In this document: positions 16,486-25,406 of the stretch, piece by piece
Position numbering within the stretch: position 1 is the stretch's first letter
Layout of the letters: every line of letters begins with the position of its first letter
Source of the DNA: Verrucomicrobiaceae bacterium UBA2429
Lineage (GTDB): Bacteria > Verrucomicrobiota > Verrucomicrobiia > Verrucomicrobiales > Verrucomicrobiaceae
Length of the DNA: 43,897 bases
Assembly: GCA_002343505.1 (NCBI GenBank)
Contig: DDQZ01000033.1
Location: 2,086 to 45,982 of the forward strand
Direction: 5' to 3'
Program-made: the position numbers and the translations under genes
Notes under the pieces: generated by a model
What the model saw: only the letters and a program-made list of their open reading frames with translations
Told to the model about the DNA's origin: nothing
Database searches by the model: none

Positions 16486-17387
16486 GGCGCGGATGAATCC
16501 AAGGCCGTGGCGGTGTCCAGCCGTGCCACCTGCTCCCAACTGGCGCGGGCCAGGCGGGCGTGTTTGCGCCGGATGAGCCAGCTTTTGAGAGGGCGTGAAA
16601 CGACTTCGGGGACGCAGGCCAGCAGGGCTTTTTTCAAAGAGACGGCACCTTTGCCTTTGGCCTGGTCCACGGTGGCCTGCTGCCACATGGCGGTGTAGTT
16701 GCTCTGGCCGGGCCAGGCGGGCGAGTCAAAAACTTCGGAGGTCTTTTCAGCAAAGACGAGCATGGCCAGCGGGCGGCGCGCCGGCACCAGCGGGCGGCAG
16801 CCGCTTTGCGCGGGGTCTTTGATGTGATAAAGGCGGGATTTGGCGGGAGCCGGTCCAAACTCCGCCAGCCACACGCCGCGCAGACGGAACCCGCGCTCCG
16901 GGGTCAAAAAGCGGAAGAACAGCTCGGGCTGCGGCTGGTAAAAGCCGTGGCCGAGCCAGCCGTCCACCGGTGACACGCTCAACAGGCAGCCACCCGGTTT
17001 GACGAGGCTCATGGCATTGAGCAGGGCTTGGGGCAGGTTGAAGACATGCTCCAGGGTGCCTCCATCAAAGACCGCGTCGAACTGGCGCGGCGGTTTTCCG
17101 TCCGGCCAGGGCTGGTTCATGTCGTGGATGTAGCTAGCGCCTTCGTAGTCGGAGTAGTCGAGGGAGTCCACTTGGACGGCGCCGATTTTTTCAAAGAGCG
17201 GCTCGGCCCATTTTTTGGCGTTCCAGTCCACGCCGCGCAGGTCAGTGCCGTAGCAGGTGAAAAGGTGCTCCAGCATGGCGGGAGTGAGCGCCAGGGACTG
17301 CCTGCCGAGCATGAGAAAGTCGTCGAGCCTCATGCCGGACTGGCGGGCATGAATGACAAGAGAGGTTTCCCAAAGTCCGACGGCCAT
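16482..17387 (-). CDS. Class I SAM methyltransferase-like protein
   Basis: 301 residues. Mid-protein signals for a methyltransferase core are FDAVFDGGTLEHVFNLPQ followed by AMSLVKPGGCLLSVSPVDGWLGHGFYQ. The motif I region is degenerate: I see no G-x-G-x-G, only an acidic QVDSLDYSDYEGASYIHDMN stretch. It may therefore bind SAM unusually or be a divergent member. The C-terminal 60 residues are basic. It starts 3 bp after the Trm112-methyltransferase stop and overlaps the acetyltransferase by 4 bp. Its role is presumed to be in glycan modification. Confidence 0.68.
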   Translation of the reverse strand: MAVGLWETSLVIHARQSGMRLDDFLMLGRQSLALTPAMLEHLFTCYGTDLRGVDWNAKKWAEPLFEKIGAVQVDSLDYSDYEGASYIHDMNQPWPDGKPPRQFDAVFDGGTLEHVFNLPQALLNAMSLVKPGGCLLSVSPVDGWLGHGFYQPQPELFFRFLTPERGFRLRGVWLAEFGPAPAKSRLYHIKDPAQSGCRPLVPARRPLAMLVFAEKTSEVFDSPAWPGQSNYTAMWQQATVDQAKGKGAVSLKKALLACVPEVVSRPLKSWLIRRKHARLARASWEQVARLDTATALDSSAP

Positions 17388-17390
17388 GAT

Positions 17391-18536
17391 TCACGCGGCG
17401 GGTTGATGTTCGACTCCGTCAGCCTCCAGGGCGGCGATGGACCGCGCGCGGTGCAGGGTGACGCGCAGCGGCTCGTCCGGCGCGGCGGCTGAGTTTTTCC
17501 AGCCGGTGATGGACAGCCGGTAGGGCGTGACGCGCAGCTCGTTGAAACCGGGTTCGGTGGCGAACCAGTCCACCAGCTCCTCAAGCTCGTGGTTGTAATT
17601 GTAGGGCGTGGAGTAGGCGTCGAAATTGCGCGCGATGTTTGACGCGGCGTTTTCGAGCGGCTTGTAGATGTCAGGCAGCAAAAAGAGCTGGAGCATTCTT
17701 GTGAGAAAACGACCCGGTGCTCCCGCGCGCTTGAGCGGCTCCAGCACTTTCATGCGGATGACGTAGAGCGCCTTGCAAAAGGCGAGCCGTGGTGTGTTTG
17801 GCAGGCGCACGATGAGGCGGCGCAGCGGCTCCGACCACAAGGCGAAGCGGATCTGCCAGAAGGGCACGCTGGCGACTTTGTGCCAGGGCACATAAGCGCG
17901 CGTGTAGAGGTAGATGGAAAGCGTGCCGTCCTCCGCCACCGCCTTGGCGATGGAGCGGAAGCCGTTCTCGGGATGCGCGGTGTGGTGCAGGACGCCGATG
18001 CTGATGGCGCGGTCAATGCAGCCTTTTTTCAGCGGCAGTTCCAGGATGTGACCCTGGACAAAGGAGACGGGCAGGGCGGGGTCGGTCAGCTTTTTGGCCG
18101 CGTCAATGCTGTCGCCGGCATCCAGGGCGATGACGCGCCTGGCTCCCGCACGCGCCATGACGCGGCTGAAGCGTCCAATGCCGCAGCCTGCGTCCAGGCA
18201 GACTTTGTCCTTGTAATCCCACGCATCCAGCCCGGTGCGGGCTTTGAGGATGGCCTCGTTTTGCAGGGACTCGGCCATCGGGGCATAGACCTCGCCCTGG
18301 TAGGCGGAGTATTGGGACACGGTGAGGTCCACGCGGTCGTCCGCACCGCGCGCGGACTCGCCATTGAGCGCGGCGATCATGCGCGGGATGCCGTTGCGCA
18401 CGGCGTAGCGGGCGGGGCATCCCTGGCAGGCCAGCTCCCCTTCCTCGACATGGCCGTTGTCCAATGCCCCGCGTGTGACGCGGAGTTCGCCGCCGCACTT
18501 GGGGCAGGCGAGGTAGTTGAGCAGGTCGGGATGCAT
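17391..18536 (-). CDS. Methyltransferase with N-terminal Trm112-like zinc ribbon
   Basis: 381 residues. Residues 1-55 form a Trm112-like zinc ribbon with two cysteine pairs (YLACPKCGGEL and LACQGCPARYAV) and the typical NGIPRMI ending. A class I methyltransferase core follows: VCLDAGCGIGRFSRVMARAG, RRVIALDAGDSIDAAKK, DRAISIGVLHHTAHPENGFRSI and LSIYLYTRAYVPWHK. A predicted amphipathic region and a carboxy-terminal domain of unknown role close the protein. This arrangement is common among methyltransferases of surface-polysaccharide clusters. It is 21 bp downstream of the amidotransferase gene and should be on the same transcript. Confidence 0.87.
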   Translation of the reverse strand: MHPDLLNYLACPKCGGELRVTRGALDNGHVEEGELACQGCPARYAVRNGIPRMIAALNGESARGADDRVDLTVSQYSAYQGEVYAPMAESLQNEAILKARTGLDAWDYKDKVCLDAGCGIGRFSRVMARAGARRVIALDAGDSIDAAKKLTDPALPVSFVQGHILELPLKKGCIDRAISIGVLHHTAHPENGFRSIAKAVAEDGTLSIYLYTRAYVPWHKVASVPFWQIRFALWSEPLRRLIVRLPNTPRLAFCKALYVIRMKVLEPLKRAGAPGRFLTRMLQLFLLPDIYKPLENAASNIARNFDAYSTPYNYNHELEELVDWFATEPGFNELRVTPYRLSITGWKNSAAAPDEPLRVTLHRARSIAALEADGVEHQPAA

Positions 18537-18557
18537 GGAGCAGTGTCGGGAGAGGGG

Positions 18558-20414
18558 TCAGTCCATAAAGCGCCGGAACCAGAGTTCCAGCAAAACAAGG
18601 TTCCAAATCATGCGAGCGCCTTCGCCGGTTTGTTGGTAGCGGTCGAGGATGCCCGCCACTTGTCCGGTCTCCAGCAGGCCGCGCTTGCGGATGGTTTCGG
18701 GGGAAAGCAGGCCTGCGGCGTAGGCGGCGAAGTCGCCCTGGAACCAGCCTGCCAGCGGCACGAGGAAGCCGTGCTGGCGGCGGCGGGTGATCTCCGGCGG
18801 CAGGAGCTTGGCGGAGAGGTCGCGCAGGACGGCCTTGGTCTGCCCGCCGCGCATGAGGACATCGGGCGCGAAACCGGCGGTGAGCTCGGCCAGCGGGTGG
18901 TCGAGGTAGGGCACGCGCGCCTCCAGGCCGTGGGCCATGGTCATGCGGTCCACTTTCATGAGCAGGTCCTCGCGCATGAAGACGGAGCGGCTGTATTGCA
19001 GCAGGCGGAGAGTGGGATCGCGGCTGTCGCAGGCGTCCAGCTCGGCCTGAAGGCGCGTCAGGGTGGCGGCGTGGTGCTTTGCCAGGCGCGGGCTGAGATC
19101 GTGCAGGAGGGAGCCGGGCTGGCAAGGGTCTGTCTGGTCGTTGGCGAGGATGCGGCTCAGCTCGTCTGGAGCGCTCCAAAGCGGCTGGTAATGGGCGAAT
19201 CGTCCGCTCAGCGGCGGCAGGCGGCGCAGAGCGGGCCAGAAAAGCCGCGCCAGGCGCATGGCGGCGGCTTTTTGATGGAAGAGATGATGGCGGAGGAATT
19301 TGCTGTAGCCGGCGTTCGTCTCGTCGGAGCCCTCACCGGTGAGCACGACGCGCACTTCTTTGGCGGCTTCCTGTGACAGCAGCCAGGTGGGCAGGCAGGC
19401 GGGGTCGCCGATGGGTTCGTCAAGATGCCAGACGAGCTGCTCAAGCAGTTCGGGGGGGGGCGGCTGGATGGGGATGAGGCGGTGCTCGGCGCCGATGTGG
19501 CGGGCGACGGTGGCGGCATGGGCGCTTTCGTCATTGCCGCCCTGGAACCCGGCGGTGAAGCAGATGACGGGACGGTTTGAGCGCTGCTGGACGAGCGCGG
19601 CCAGCACGCTGGAGTCGAGGCCGCCGCTCAGGAACATGCCCAGGGGCACATCCGCCAGCAGGTGGCAGTCCACGGCGTTGGCGAGCGCTTTTTCGTATTC
19701 AGCGGCCGCCTGCGCGGGGTCGCGCTGCAAGGCCGGCGGATGGCGCATCCGCCAGTACTCCTGGACGCGCGCGCCCCCGCCGTCGGCCACGAGGACTGAG
19801 GCGGCGGGGAGCTTTTGAATGCCTGCGAACAGGGTGTCCGGCTGCAAGGAGTGGCGCAGCAGCAGGAACTGGAAAATGCCCGCCTCATTGGGCGCGGCGG
19901 AGACGCCGGGATGCGCCAGCACGGCCTTGATCTCGGAGCCATAGACGATCTTCTCCGCGTCCTGCCAATAGTAGATGGGTTTGATGCCCAGGCGGTCGCG
20001 CGCCAGGATGAATCTGCCCCGGCGCAGATCATGCAAGGCGATGCCGAACATGCCGCGCAGATGCCTGCAAAAGTCCGCGCCGTGCTCCTCGTAAAGGTGG
20101 ACGATGACCTCGGTGTCCGAGCGTGTGCGGAAGCGGTGCCCGCGCGCCTCCAGGTCGCGGCGCAGCTCGGGGTAGTTGTAGATCTCGCCATTGAGCGTGA
20201 CCCAGACGGTTTCGTCTTCGTTGGCGATGGGTTGATGCCCGCCCTCCAGGTCTATGATGCTCAGCCTGCGGAAACCCAGGCCGCAGGCGCCGCTGATGAA
20301 CTGGCCGTCGTCGTTGGGACCGCGATGCTCGATGGCCTGCTGCATGGCCCGAACGCGGGCCGCGTCCGCCCGGCGCTCGGGGTTGAGAAAGTATTCGCCG
20401 CAAATGCCGCACAT
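18558..20414 (-). CDS. asnB: Asparagine synthase-like glutamine amidotransferase
   Basis: A 618-residue glutamine-hydrolysing AsnB-type enzyme. The processed N-terminal nucleophile is C2 (MCGICGEYF), followed by the glutaminase signatures HRGPNDDGQF, RLSIIDLEGGHQPI and LNGEIYNYPELR. The C-terminal synthetase domain has the PP-loop LGMFLSGGLDSSVLAAL and the late ARVPYLDHPLAEL. Such enzymes in polysaccharide loci, including exosortase-linked ones, often amidate uronic acids or amino-sugar precursors rather than make free asparagine. I infer this from context only. It sits in the middle of the glycan operon with 18-21 bp gaps on both sides. Confidence 0.93.
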   Translation of the reverse strand: MCGICGEYFLNPERRADAARVRAMQQAIEHRGPNDDGQFISGACGLGFRRLSIIDLEGGHQPIANEDETVWVTLNGEIYNYPELRRDLEARGHRFRTRSDTEVIVHLYEEHGADFCRHLRGMFGIALHDLRRGRFILARDRLGIKPIYYWQDAEKIVYGSEIKAVLAHPGVSAAPNEAGIFQFLLLRHSLQPDTLFAGIQKLPAASVLVADGGGARVQEYWRMRHPPALQRDPAQAAAEYEKALANAVDCHLLADVPLGMFLSGGLDSSVLAALVQQRSNRPVICFTAGFQGGNDESAHAATVARHIGAEHRLIPIQPPPPELLEQLVWHLDEPIGDPACLPTWLLSQEAAKEVRVVLTGEGSDETNAGYSKFLRHHLFHQKAAAMRLARLFWPALRRLPPLSGRFAHYQPLWSAPDELSRILANDQTDPCQPGSLLHDLSPRLAKHHAATLTRLQAELDACDSRDPTLRLLQYSRSVFMREDLLMKVDRMTMAHGLEARVPYLDHPLAELTAGFAPDVLMRGGQTKAVLRDLSAKLLPPEITRRRQHGFLVPLAGWFQGDFAAYAAGLLSPETIRKRGLLETGQVAGILDRYQQTGEGARMIWNLVLLELWFRRFMD

Positions 20415-20432
20415 GTTTGATATAGGATGGGA

Positions 20433-21680
20433 TCAGCGCTGGCCGGCGGCTTCACGATACAGCCGGGACCATTGATCGAGGATGGTGGGGAGGTTGTGGT
20501 GGGATTCAATCCATTCGCGCGCCAGGGCGCCCATTTTACGGCGCGGTCCGTCTTGGTCGTCGCGCAGGATGCGGGCCAGGCGTGCCGCCCATTCCCCCGG
20601 CTCGTGGCTGAGCGCGTGAAAATGCCTGTCCGCGTGTCCGAACTCCTCGCCATTCTGTGGCATTCCGTCAAACCGCGCCACCAGGCATGGCAGGGCGGAT
20701 GCCATGGCCTCCAGCACGACATTCGGCAGGCCCTCTCTGCGTGAGGGAAAGGCAAAGACATCCGCCATGCGGTAGTAAGGCGCGGGGTTCGCGGCCTCGC
20801 CGAGAAAGCGGATGCTCTCCGGCGCGGCGCAGCGGGCGCGCAGTTCGTCCATCTGGCGCAGATACTCCGCCAGTTCGTCTTTGAAGCCGGCGCGCTCATG
20901 CGAGACGCGGCCGCCCCGGCTGCCAAGGACGAGGAGCACCGCGTCGGGATGTTCCGCCAGCACCTGGTCCCAGGCGCGCAGCAGGATGTCCACCCCCTTG
21001 CGCGCCATGATGCCGCCGACAAACAGCGCGATTTTTTGGCCGCCGCCAAGGCCGTGCCGGGCGCGCAGTTCCGCGCGCTCCGCCGCGTCCGCGCTGGGAT
21101 GAAAACGGCCCAGGTCCACGCCATTCGGGATCACCTGGATCTGCGCGGCGCGCAGGGGCCAGCGCTGCTGGTATTGCCGGCGCAGTTGATGGCTGAGAAA
21201 AACAAAACGCGAGACCGGGGCGCACATCCAGCCCATGCGCAGCCTTTGACGCAAGCGCGCGATGCCGCCGGTCTTCAAGGCGGTTTCCGGGGCGATGCTG
21301 ATGTTGTGGACGCAGCCGATGCCCCTCATGCGCGCGCCTGCCAGGGACGGAGTCATCGTGTGGGAAAGGATGCCGGGCTGCAAGACAGCCGCGCCTTCCT
21401 GACGGCGGACCTCCCGCGCCCGACGCAATGCCTGCCGCAGCAGCCACGCGCGCTGAAGCTCCCCCGGTGCCGAGTCCGGCGGGTCCAGGCGGTGGATGAG
21501 GATGCCGTTGGCCTCGTCCTCATCCCGAAGTTCGGGACGATGACGCAGGGTGATGACGTGAGGCGTGACGCCCCGCTCCTTGAGGCCGGGTCCGTAGCGG
21601 AAGAAACGCATCAGCCCGCCCGGCAGGTCGGGATGGAAAAGCTCCGTGGTCAGGAAAAGATGGACGGGCGTGTCCTTCAC
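20433..21680 (-). CDS. Glycosyltransferase family 4
   Basis: A 415-residue GT4 enzyme with the GT-B architecture. The N-terminal domain has LFHPDLPGGLMRFFRYGPGL and a VHNISIAPE acceptor-side loop. The donor domain begins at about 200 with QVIPNGVDLGRFHP, IALFVGGIMARKGVDILLRA, AVLLVLGSRGG and IRFLGEAANPAPYYRMADVF. The retaining-enzyme E-x(7)-E motif is seen in FPSRREGLPNVVLEAMASALP. It should add one sugar from a nucleotide donor on the cytoplasmic side. Its genes flank AsnB and a sulfotransferase (20 bp gap). The sugar cannot be named. Confidence 0.92.
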   Translation of the reverse strand: MKDTPVHLFLTTELFHPDLPGGLMRFFRYGPGLKERGVTPHVITLRHRPELRDEDEANGILIHRLDPPDSAPGELQRAWLLRQALRRAREVRRQEGAAVLQPGILSHTMTPSLAGARMRGIGCVHNISIAPETALKTGGIARLRQRLRMGWMCAPVSRFVFLSHQLRRQYQQRWPLRAAQIQVIPNGVDLGRFHPSADAAERAELRARHGLGGGQKIALFVGGIMARKGVDILLRAWDQVLAEHPDAVLLVLGSRGGRVSHERAGFKDELAEYLRQMDELRARCAAPESIRFLGEAANPAPYYRMADVFAFPSRREGLPNVVLEAMASALPCLVARFDGMPQNGEEFGHADRHFHALSHEPGEWAARLARILRDDQDGPRRKMGALAREWIESHHNLPTILDQWSRLYREAAGQR

Positions 21681-21700
21681 ATCAAGGCGTGGTGAATGAG

Positions 21701-22609
21701 TCAGCGAAGCCAGCGCCCGAGGTCGCGTCTGATGAGGGCGGCGGTGGCCTGGATGTCCTCCGCGTAGCGCTCCGTCAGGCGGCGGCGCAGTCCGGCGTCG
21801 AGCTTGGGCGCAGGGCTTGGATCGGTGTTCCAGGCCAGCAGTTTTTCAAGAATCTGTCCGCGCCAGGGCAGTCGCGTTTTCTTCAACGCGGGATTCAGGC
21901 TGTGCCTCAGCCAGTGCTGGAATTTCAGGGAGCGCGGACGCACCGCGCGGTTGCGCGGCTCGGGATTGATGGCGGGCATGGCGGGCAGGCCGAGCCAGGC
22001 GCAGATTTCCGCGCAGAGCTTTTGCGGGGAGACGGTCAGGTCATCGAAGATCACATGAAAGATTTGCTCCTTGGGAAAGAGCTCGTGGAAGCGCCGCAAC
22101 TGCTCCGCGTAGAGGCCGGAGTGGAAGTAGAGGTGATTGTAATGGTAGCCCTCCCGCCGCCACTCCGGCGGGTCGTTGACGATGCCCTTCTCCAGTTCCA
22201 GCGCGGTTTCAAAGTCCGGGGCGGTTTCATGCCCAAGGCTGCACATTTTCAGATACAGGGAATACGCGCGGTCCGCTGGCTGGCGCAGGATGACAATGAT
22301 GCGCGCGCCAGGGTTCGCCGCATGGATGAGGCCGGCGCTGGCGGGGCAGGTGAGGTAGGGTGTGGAGGCGTCGCCGAGAAGCTGGCCGGGCGCGGCCCCG
22401 GCGAAATTGGCGGCGTATTCCTCCGGGTCTTTGACGCCATAGACATCGCAGTAATAACTGGGTTCCTTGTCCGGCTGGCACATGTGGACGCCGGGGTGCT
22501 GGTCCAGGTAGTAATGCAGGGAGGTGCTGCCGCAGCGCGCGCCGCCGATGATGAAAAGGTCGGGGGCGGTTTTGCCACCGGGCAGGTGGAGGGGGGACAA
22601 GGGAGCCAA
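21701..22609 (-). CDS. PAPS-dependent sulfotransferase
   Basis: 302 residues. The 5'-phosphosulfate loop IIGGARCGSTSLHYYLDQHP lies near residue 20. The 3'-phosphate motif is RIIVILRQPADRAYSLYLKM. KEPSYYCDVYG and a late FHVIFDDLTVSPQK segment are also characteristic of the heparan-sulfate-sulfotransferase-like family. It is clearly different in sequence from the sulfotransferase that ends the operon (12870-13790), so the two probably modify different positions. It lies 12 bp downstream of the acyltransferase gene. Confidence 0.92.
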   Translation of the reverse strand: MAPLSPLHLPGGKTAPDLFIIGGARCGSTSLHYYLDQHPGVHMCQPDKEPSYYCDVYGVKDPEEYAANFAGAAPGQLLGDASTPYLTCPASAGLIHAANPGARIIVILRQPADRAYSLYLKMCSLGHETAPDFETALELEKGIVNDPPEWRREGYHYNHLYFHSGLYAEQLRRFHELFPKEQIFHVIFDDLTVSPQKLCAEICAWLGLPAMPAINPEPRNRAVRPRSLKFQHWLRHSLNPALKKTRLPWRGQILEKLLAWNTDPSPAPKLDAGLRRRLTERYAEDIQATAALIRRDLGRWLR

Positions 22610-22621
22610 AACAGGGGGAGG

Positions 22622-23668
22622 TTACGTTGCGGGAGAGCGGCTGCCTTGTAGGTGGTTCCAGAGTTTTTGCAAGGCTTTGCGCAGCGGCAGTTCGACGAGC
22701 CAGTGCGCGAGAATCGCCACCGCTACAGTGAGGCTGAAAATCTGCCAGCCCTGCCTCAGTCCCAGGTTTTCATGGGCCAGATGGTAGAAAGGCTTGTGCA
22801 GCAAATATAGGGAATAGGAGGCGTTGCCGAGCAACTTGAGCAGGCCGCCGGACCATGCCGGCCAGGCGATGAGTCCGCCCGCGATGAGCATCAGGCATGA
22901 CACGGCAAGGGTGGGCTGGTAGTTGCCCGCGAGATTGTCGCGGTTCAAACCCGTAAGCAGCCAGACCAGCCCGATGAAGGACCATGCCGCCCAGGGCGCG
23001 GCGCGGACTTGATAATACCAGAATCCCGCCAGCCAAAAGACGCCGAGAAACACAATGTGCAGCCCGAACGGGCAGCGGGCGTAAAACCCGAAGCGCGCGC
23101 CCAGGACCATCCAGCTCAGGTGCGCCGCCGTCATCAAGACCAGAACCAGCAAAAGCCGCCGCCGGGAAAGCATGGCCAGGAGCGGCGCGGCCATGTAGCA
23201 CCACCACTCCAGGCTCAAGGTCCACAGCGGGCCGTTGTTCGACATGGGCGGAACCAGCACGCATTGCAGCATGAGCAGGTTGCCCAGCGTCTCGAAGAGC
23301 CCCGGCGCGGCGTAGGTGATGGGTTCGCCGGCCGCGCTGCCGGGCACGACATAGCCGCCCACCCAGGCGGAAAACAAAACCGCCGGCAGATAGAGCGGGT
23401 AAATTCTCACAAACCTGCGCCAGACATACCCCTTGCCCTCCGCCAGCAGCGAGTGGGCGATGGAGAATCCTGAAACGAGAAGGAATCCCACCACGGCCGC
23501 ATGACCGTTGAACGAGGCGAGGATTTTCACCGGGTCCAGCGCGGCAAGCGTGCCGCCATAGAAGGCTTTCACATGCGCCGCGGCGACGATGGCGGCCAGC
23601 ACGAAACGCAGCAGAGACAACGAGGACCAAAGCGAGGCGGAGGGGCGGGGAGGCGGGGATTCAATCAT
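22622..23668 (-). CDS. Membrane acyltransferase family 3 (OafA/YrhL-like)
   Basis: A 348-residue polytopic inner-membrane O-acyltransferase with about ten hydrophobic segments. The N-terminal region SLLRFVLAAIVAAAHVKAFY holds the conserved active-site histidine, and FNGHAAVVGFLLVSGFSIAH is the second family signature. RRFVRIYPLYLPAVL is the conserved R-x(10)-like loop. It would move acetyl or another acyl group across the membrane onto a glycan. It sits between the flippase (13 bp) and a sulfotransferase (12 bp), so acyl and sulfate decoration are probably coupled to assembly. Confidence 0.93.
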   Translation of the reverse strand: MIESPPPRPSASLWSSLSLLRFVLAAIVAAAHVKAFYGGTLAALDPVKILASFNGHAAVVGFLLVSGFSIAHSLLAEGKGYVWRRFVRIYPLYLPAVLFSAWVGGYVVPGSAAGEPITYAAPGLFETLGNLLMLQCVLVPPMSNNGPLWTLSLEWWCYMAAPLLAMLSRRRLLLVLVLMTAAHLSWMVLGARFGFYARCPFGLHIVFLGVFWLAGFWYYQVRAAPWAAWSFIGLVWLLTGLNRDNLAGNYQPTLAVSCLMLIAGGLIAWPAWSGGLLKLLGNASYSLYLLHKPFYHLAHENLGLRQGWQIFSLTVAVAILAHWLVELPLRKALQKLWNHLQGSRSPAT

Positions 23669-23681
23669 GGCAGGGAGTCAT

Positions 23682-25202
23682 TCACGCGGCTTTTTTCACT
23701 TCGGATGCGGGGCGCAGTTTCCGTAGAATGACCGCTCTTTCATCCCGGTGCATGAGCAGCCACCAGCAGGCCGCGCCAAAAGCCGCGCCAAGCGCCATGC
23801 CCGCCATGAGCAGGGAGAGATAATCCGGTTTGACCAAGGGCTGTGCTAGCAAGGCTGCGGCGCCCAGCGCCAAGCCGAGCTTCAGCACCGGTGTGATCAG
23901 AACCGCATAATAGCGCATGAGCGGCATTCCCAAAACCCGGCTCACGAGCAGCGGAACCGCCAGGCCGTAAAAAAGTGTCATGTCCACGAAGGTGGCCCAG
24001 ACCACGCCGTAAAAGCCCATCCAGGAGGCCAGCGTTACGCTAAGAGCGACATTAAACAAACCGGCGCCAAAGGTGAGCTTGGTAATGAGATTATGCCGGT
24101 TCAGACTCAGGAAAAGACTGCCGGAAGGGAACTGCATGAGCCAGAGCGCGTAGGGCGGCACTAGCAGCCGCAGCACGGTGCCGGAGTCCGCAAAGTCCGG
24201 CCCCACCCAGCGCAGCAGAAAGGCCGGGCCAAGCACGGCCAGCCCCGCCGCGCCGAGCAGCGCCAGAGGGATGCTGAAACGCAGGCTGAACAGGAATTTG
24301 CGCCGTACGCCGTCCAATCCGTCCCTGCCCTCCACCTGGCTGAAACCCGCCAGCAACGTGCCGCCCATGACCGCGTTGACCATGTCCGCGAAAAGGGTGG
24401 CCAGGCGCAGCCCCATGTTATAGACCGGCACGGCGGCCACGCCGACAAAGTTGGTGATGACAAAGGGGTCTATGCGGCTGCGCAGGTGCTGGCCGGTGGT
24501 GTTGAGAAAGGCCAGGGCGGAGTAGCGCAGGATCTCCGGCAGCAATTCGGGACTGTGCCCCGCCCTGGCGTGCGCGCCGCCGCCGGTGCGGCGCGAGAAG
24601 AAGACCACCAGTAGCTGGTCGAACAAATCAGAGATGATCTGCGCCACCGCCAGCACCACCAGGCCGTGCCCGCGCGTCAGGAGCGCCAGCACGAGGGCGG
24701 TTTGCAGCACCACCTTGACCAGGGAGGCTGCCACGATCAGGTCATACCGCAGATGGCCTTTGAGGATGACGAGATGGATGCGCAGGAAAAAACGCAGCGT
24801 CATTCCGCCGCCCAGCGCCAGCAGCACGAGGCGGGCGCTTTCCTGCCAGGCTGCGTCCCGCACCAGCCAGGGCACGGCCAGGACCAGTCCCGCCGTCGCC
24901 ACCGCGCAGCCGAGGCCGATGCGGCGGTAAAGCCAGCGCAATGTGCCGGTGACGAGGCCCGCCGCTTCAGCGTCTTTCCCGCCCAGCGCGCGCGCCAGAT
25001 AGCGCGTGCCGGAGAGGGTGATGCCTCCGTCCAGCAGATTGAGAAAGGACACCGCAGCCGTCAGCACCAGCCAGATGCCGTAGCCCTCCAGCCCCAGCTT
25101 GGCGACCATGAGCGGCGTGACCACCAGCATGGCCAGAATGCGCGCCGCGTGATCCACCAGATTGAGCGTGGAGCCTCGGAGAATCTTTCGGGTCAGGGAC
25201 AT
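23682..25202 (-). CDS. Polysaccharide flippase (Wzx/MATE-like), first gene of the operon
   Basis: A 506-residue inner-membrane protein with about 12-14 hydrophobic segments, beginning RKILRGSTLNLVDHAARILAMLVVTPLMVAK, the typical polysaccharide-biosynthesis export start. It would flip lipid-linked oligosaccharide to the periplasm. The frame continues upstream for 24 codons, but the ATG at 25202 begins the conserved region. It is the first of eleven closely spaced genes running to 12870, so the operon promoter should lie in 25203-25406, where I see no convincing -35/-10 pair. No Wzy polymerase or initiating glycosyl-phosphate transferase accompanies it. Confidence 0.9.
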   Translation of the reverse strand: MSLTRKILRGSTLNLVDHAARILAMLVVTPLMVAKLGLEGYGIWLVLTAAVSFLNLLDGGITLSGTRYLARALGGKDAEAAGLVTGTLRWLYRRIGLGCAVATAGLVLAVPWLVRDAAWQESARLVLLALGGGMTLRFFLRIHLVILKGHLRYDLIVAASLVKVVLQTALVLALLTRGHGLVVLAVAQIISDLFDQLLVVFFSRRTGGGAHARAGHSPELLPEILRYSALAFLNTTGQHLRSRIDPFVITNFVGVAAVPVYNMGLRLATLFADMVNAVMGGTLLAGFSQVEGRDGLDGVRRKFLFSLRFSIPLALLGAAGLAVLGPAFLLRWVGPDFADSGTVLRLLVPPYALWLMQFPSGSLFLSLNRHNLITKLTFGAGLFNVALSVTLASWMGFYGVVWATFVDMTLFYGLAVPLLVSRVLGMPLMRYYAVLITPVLKLGLALGAAALLAQPLVKPDYLSLLMAGMALGAAFGAACWWLLMHRDERAVILRKLRPASEVKKAA

Positions 25203-25406
25203 GGCTGATCGGGAGGCTGCCGAATCGAATGAAACCCGGTGGATTGCAAGACGCAACTTGCCATGACCGCGCATAAGGCTCAGGGCGAGAGGTCATTTTT
25301 TTGGAGCGCTGAGGCATTGAAAACAGCGGACAAGGCCGGATGCGAAGGCTGTTGCCAGCAGATATTCATTTGCACGCCACGCGGCATTGTGATGAATTGA
25401 AACGGA

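Noticed and set aside
17880..19376. Open frame of about 498 codons on the plus strand
   Set aside because: It is antisense to the Trm112-methyltransferase and asparagine-synthase genes, with no recognisable domain.
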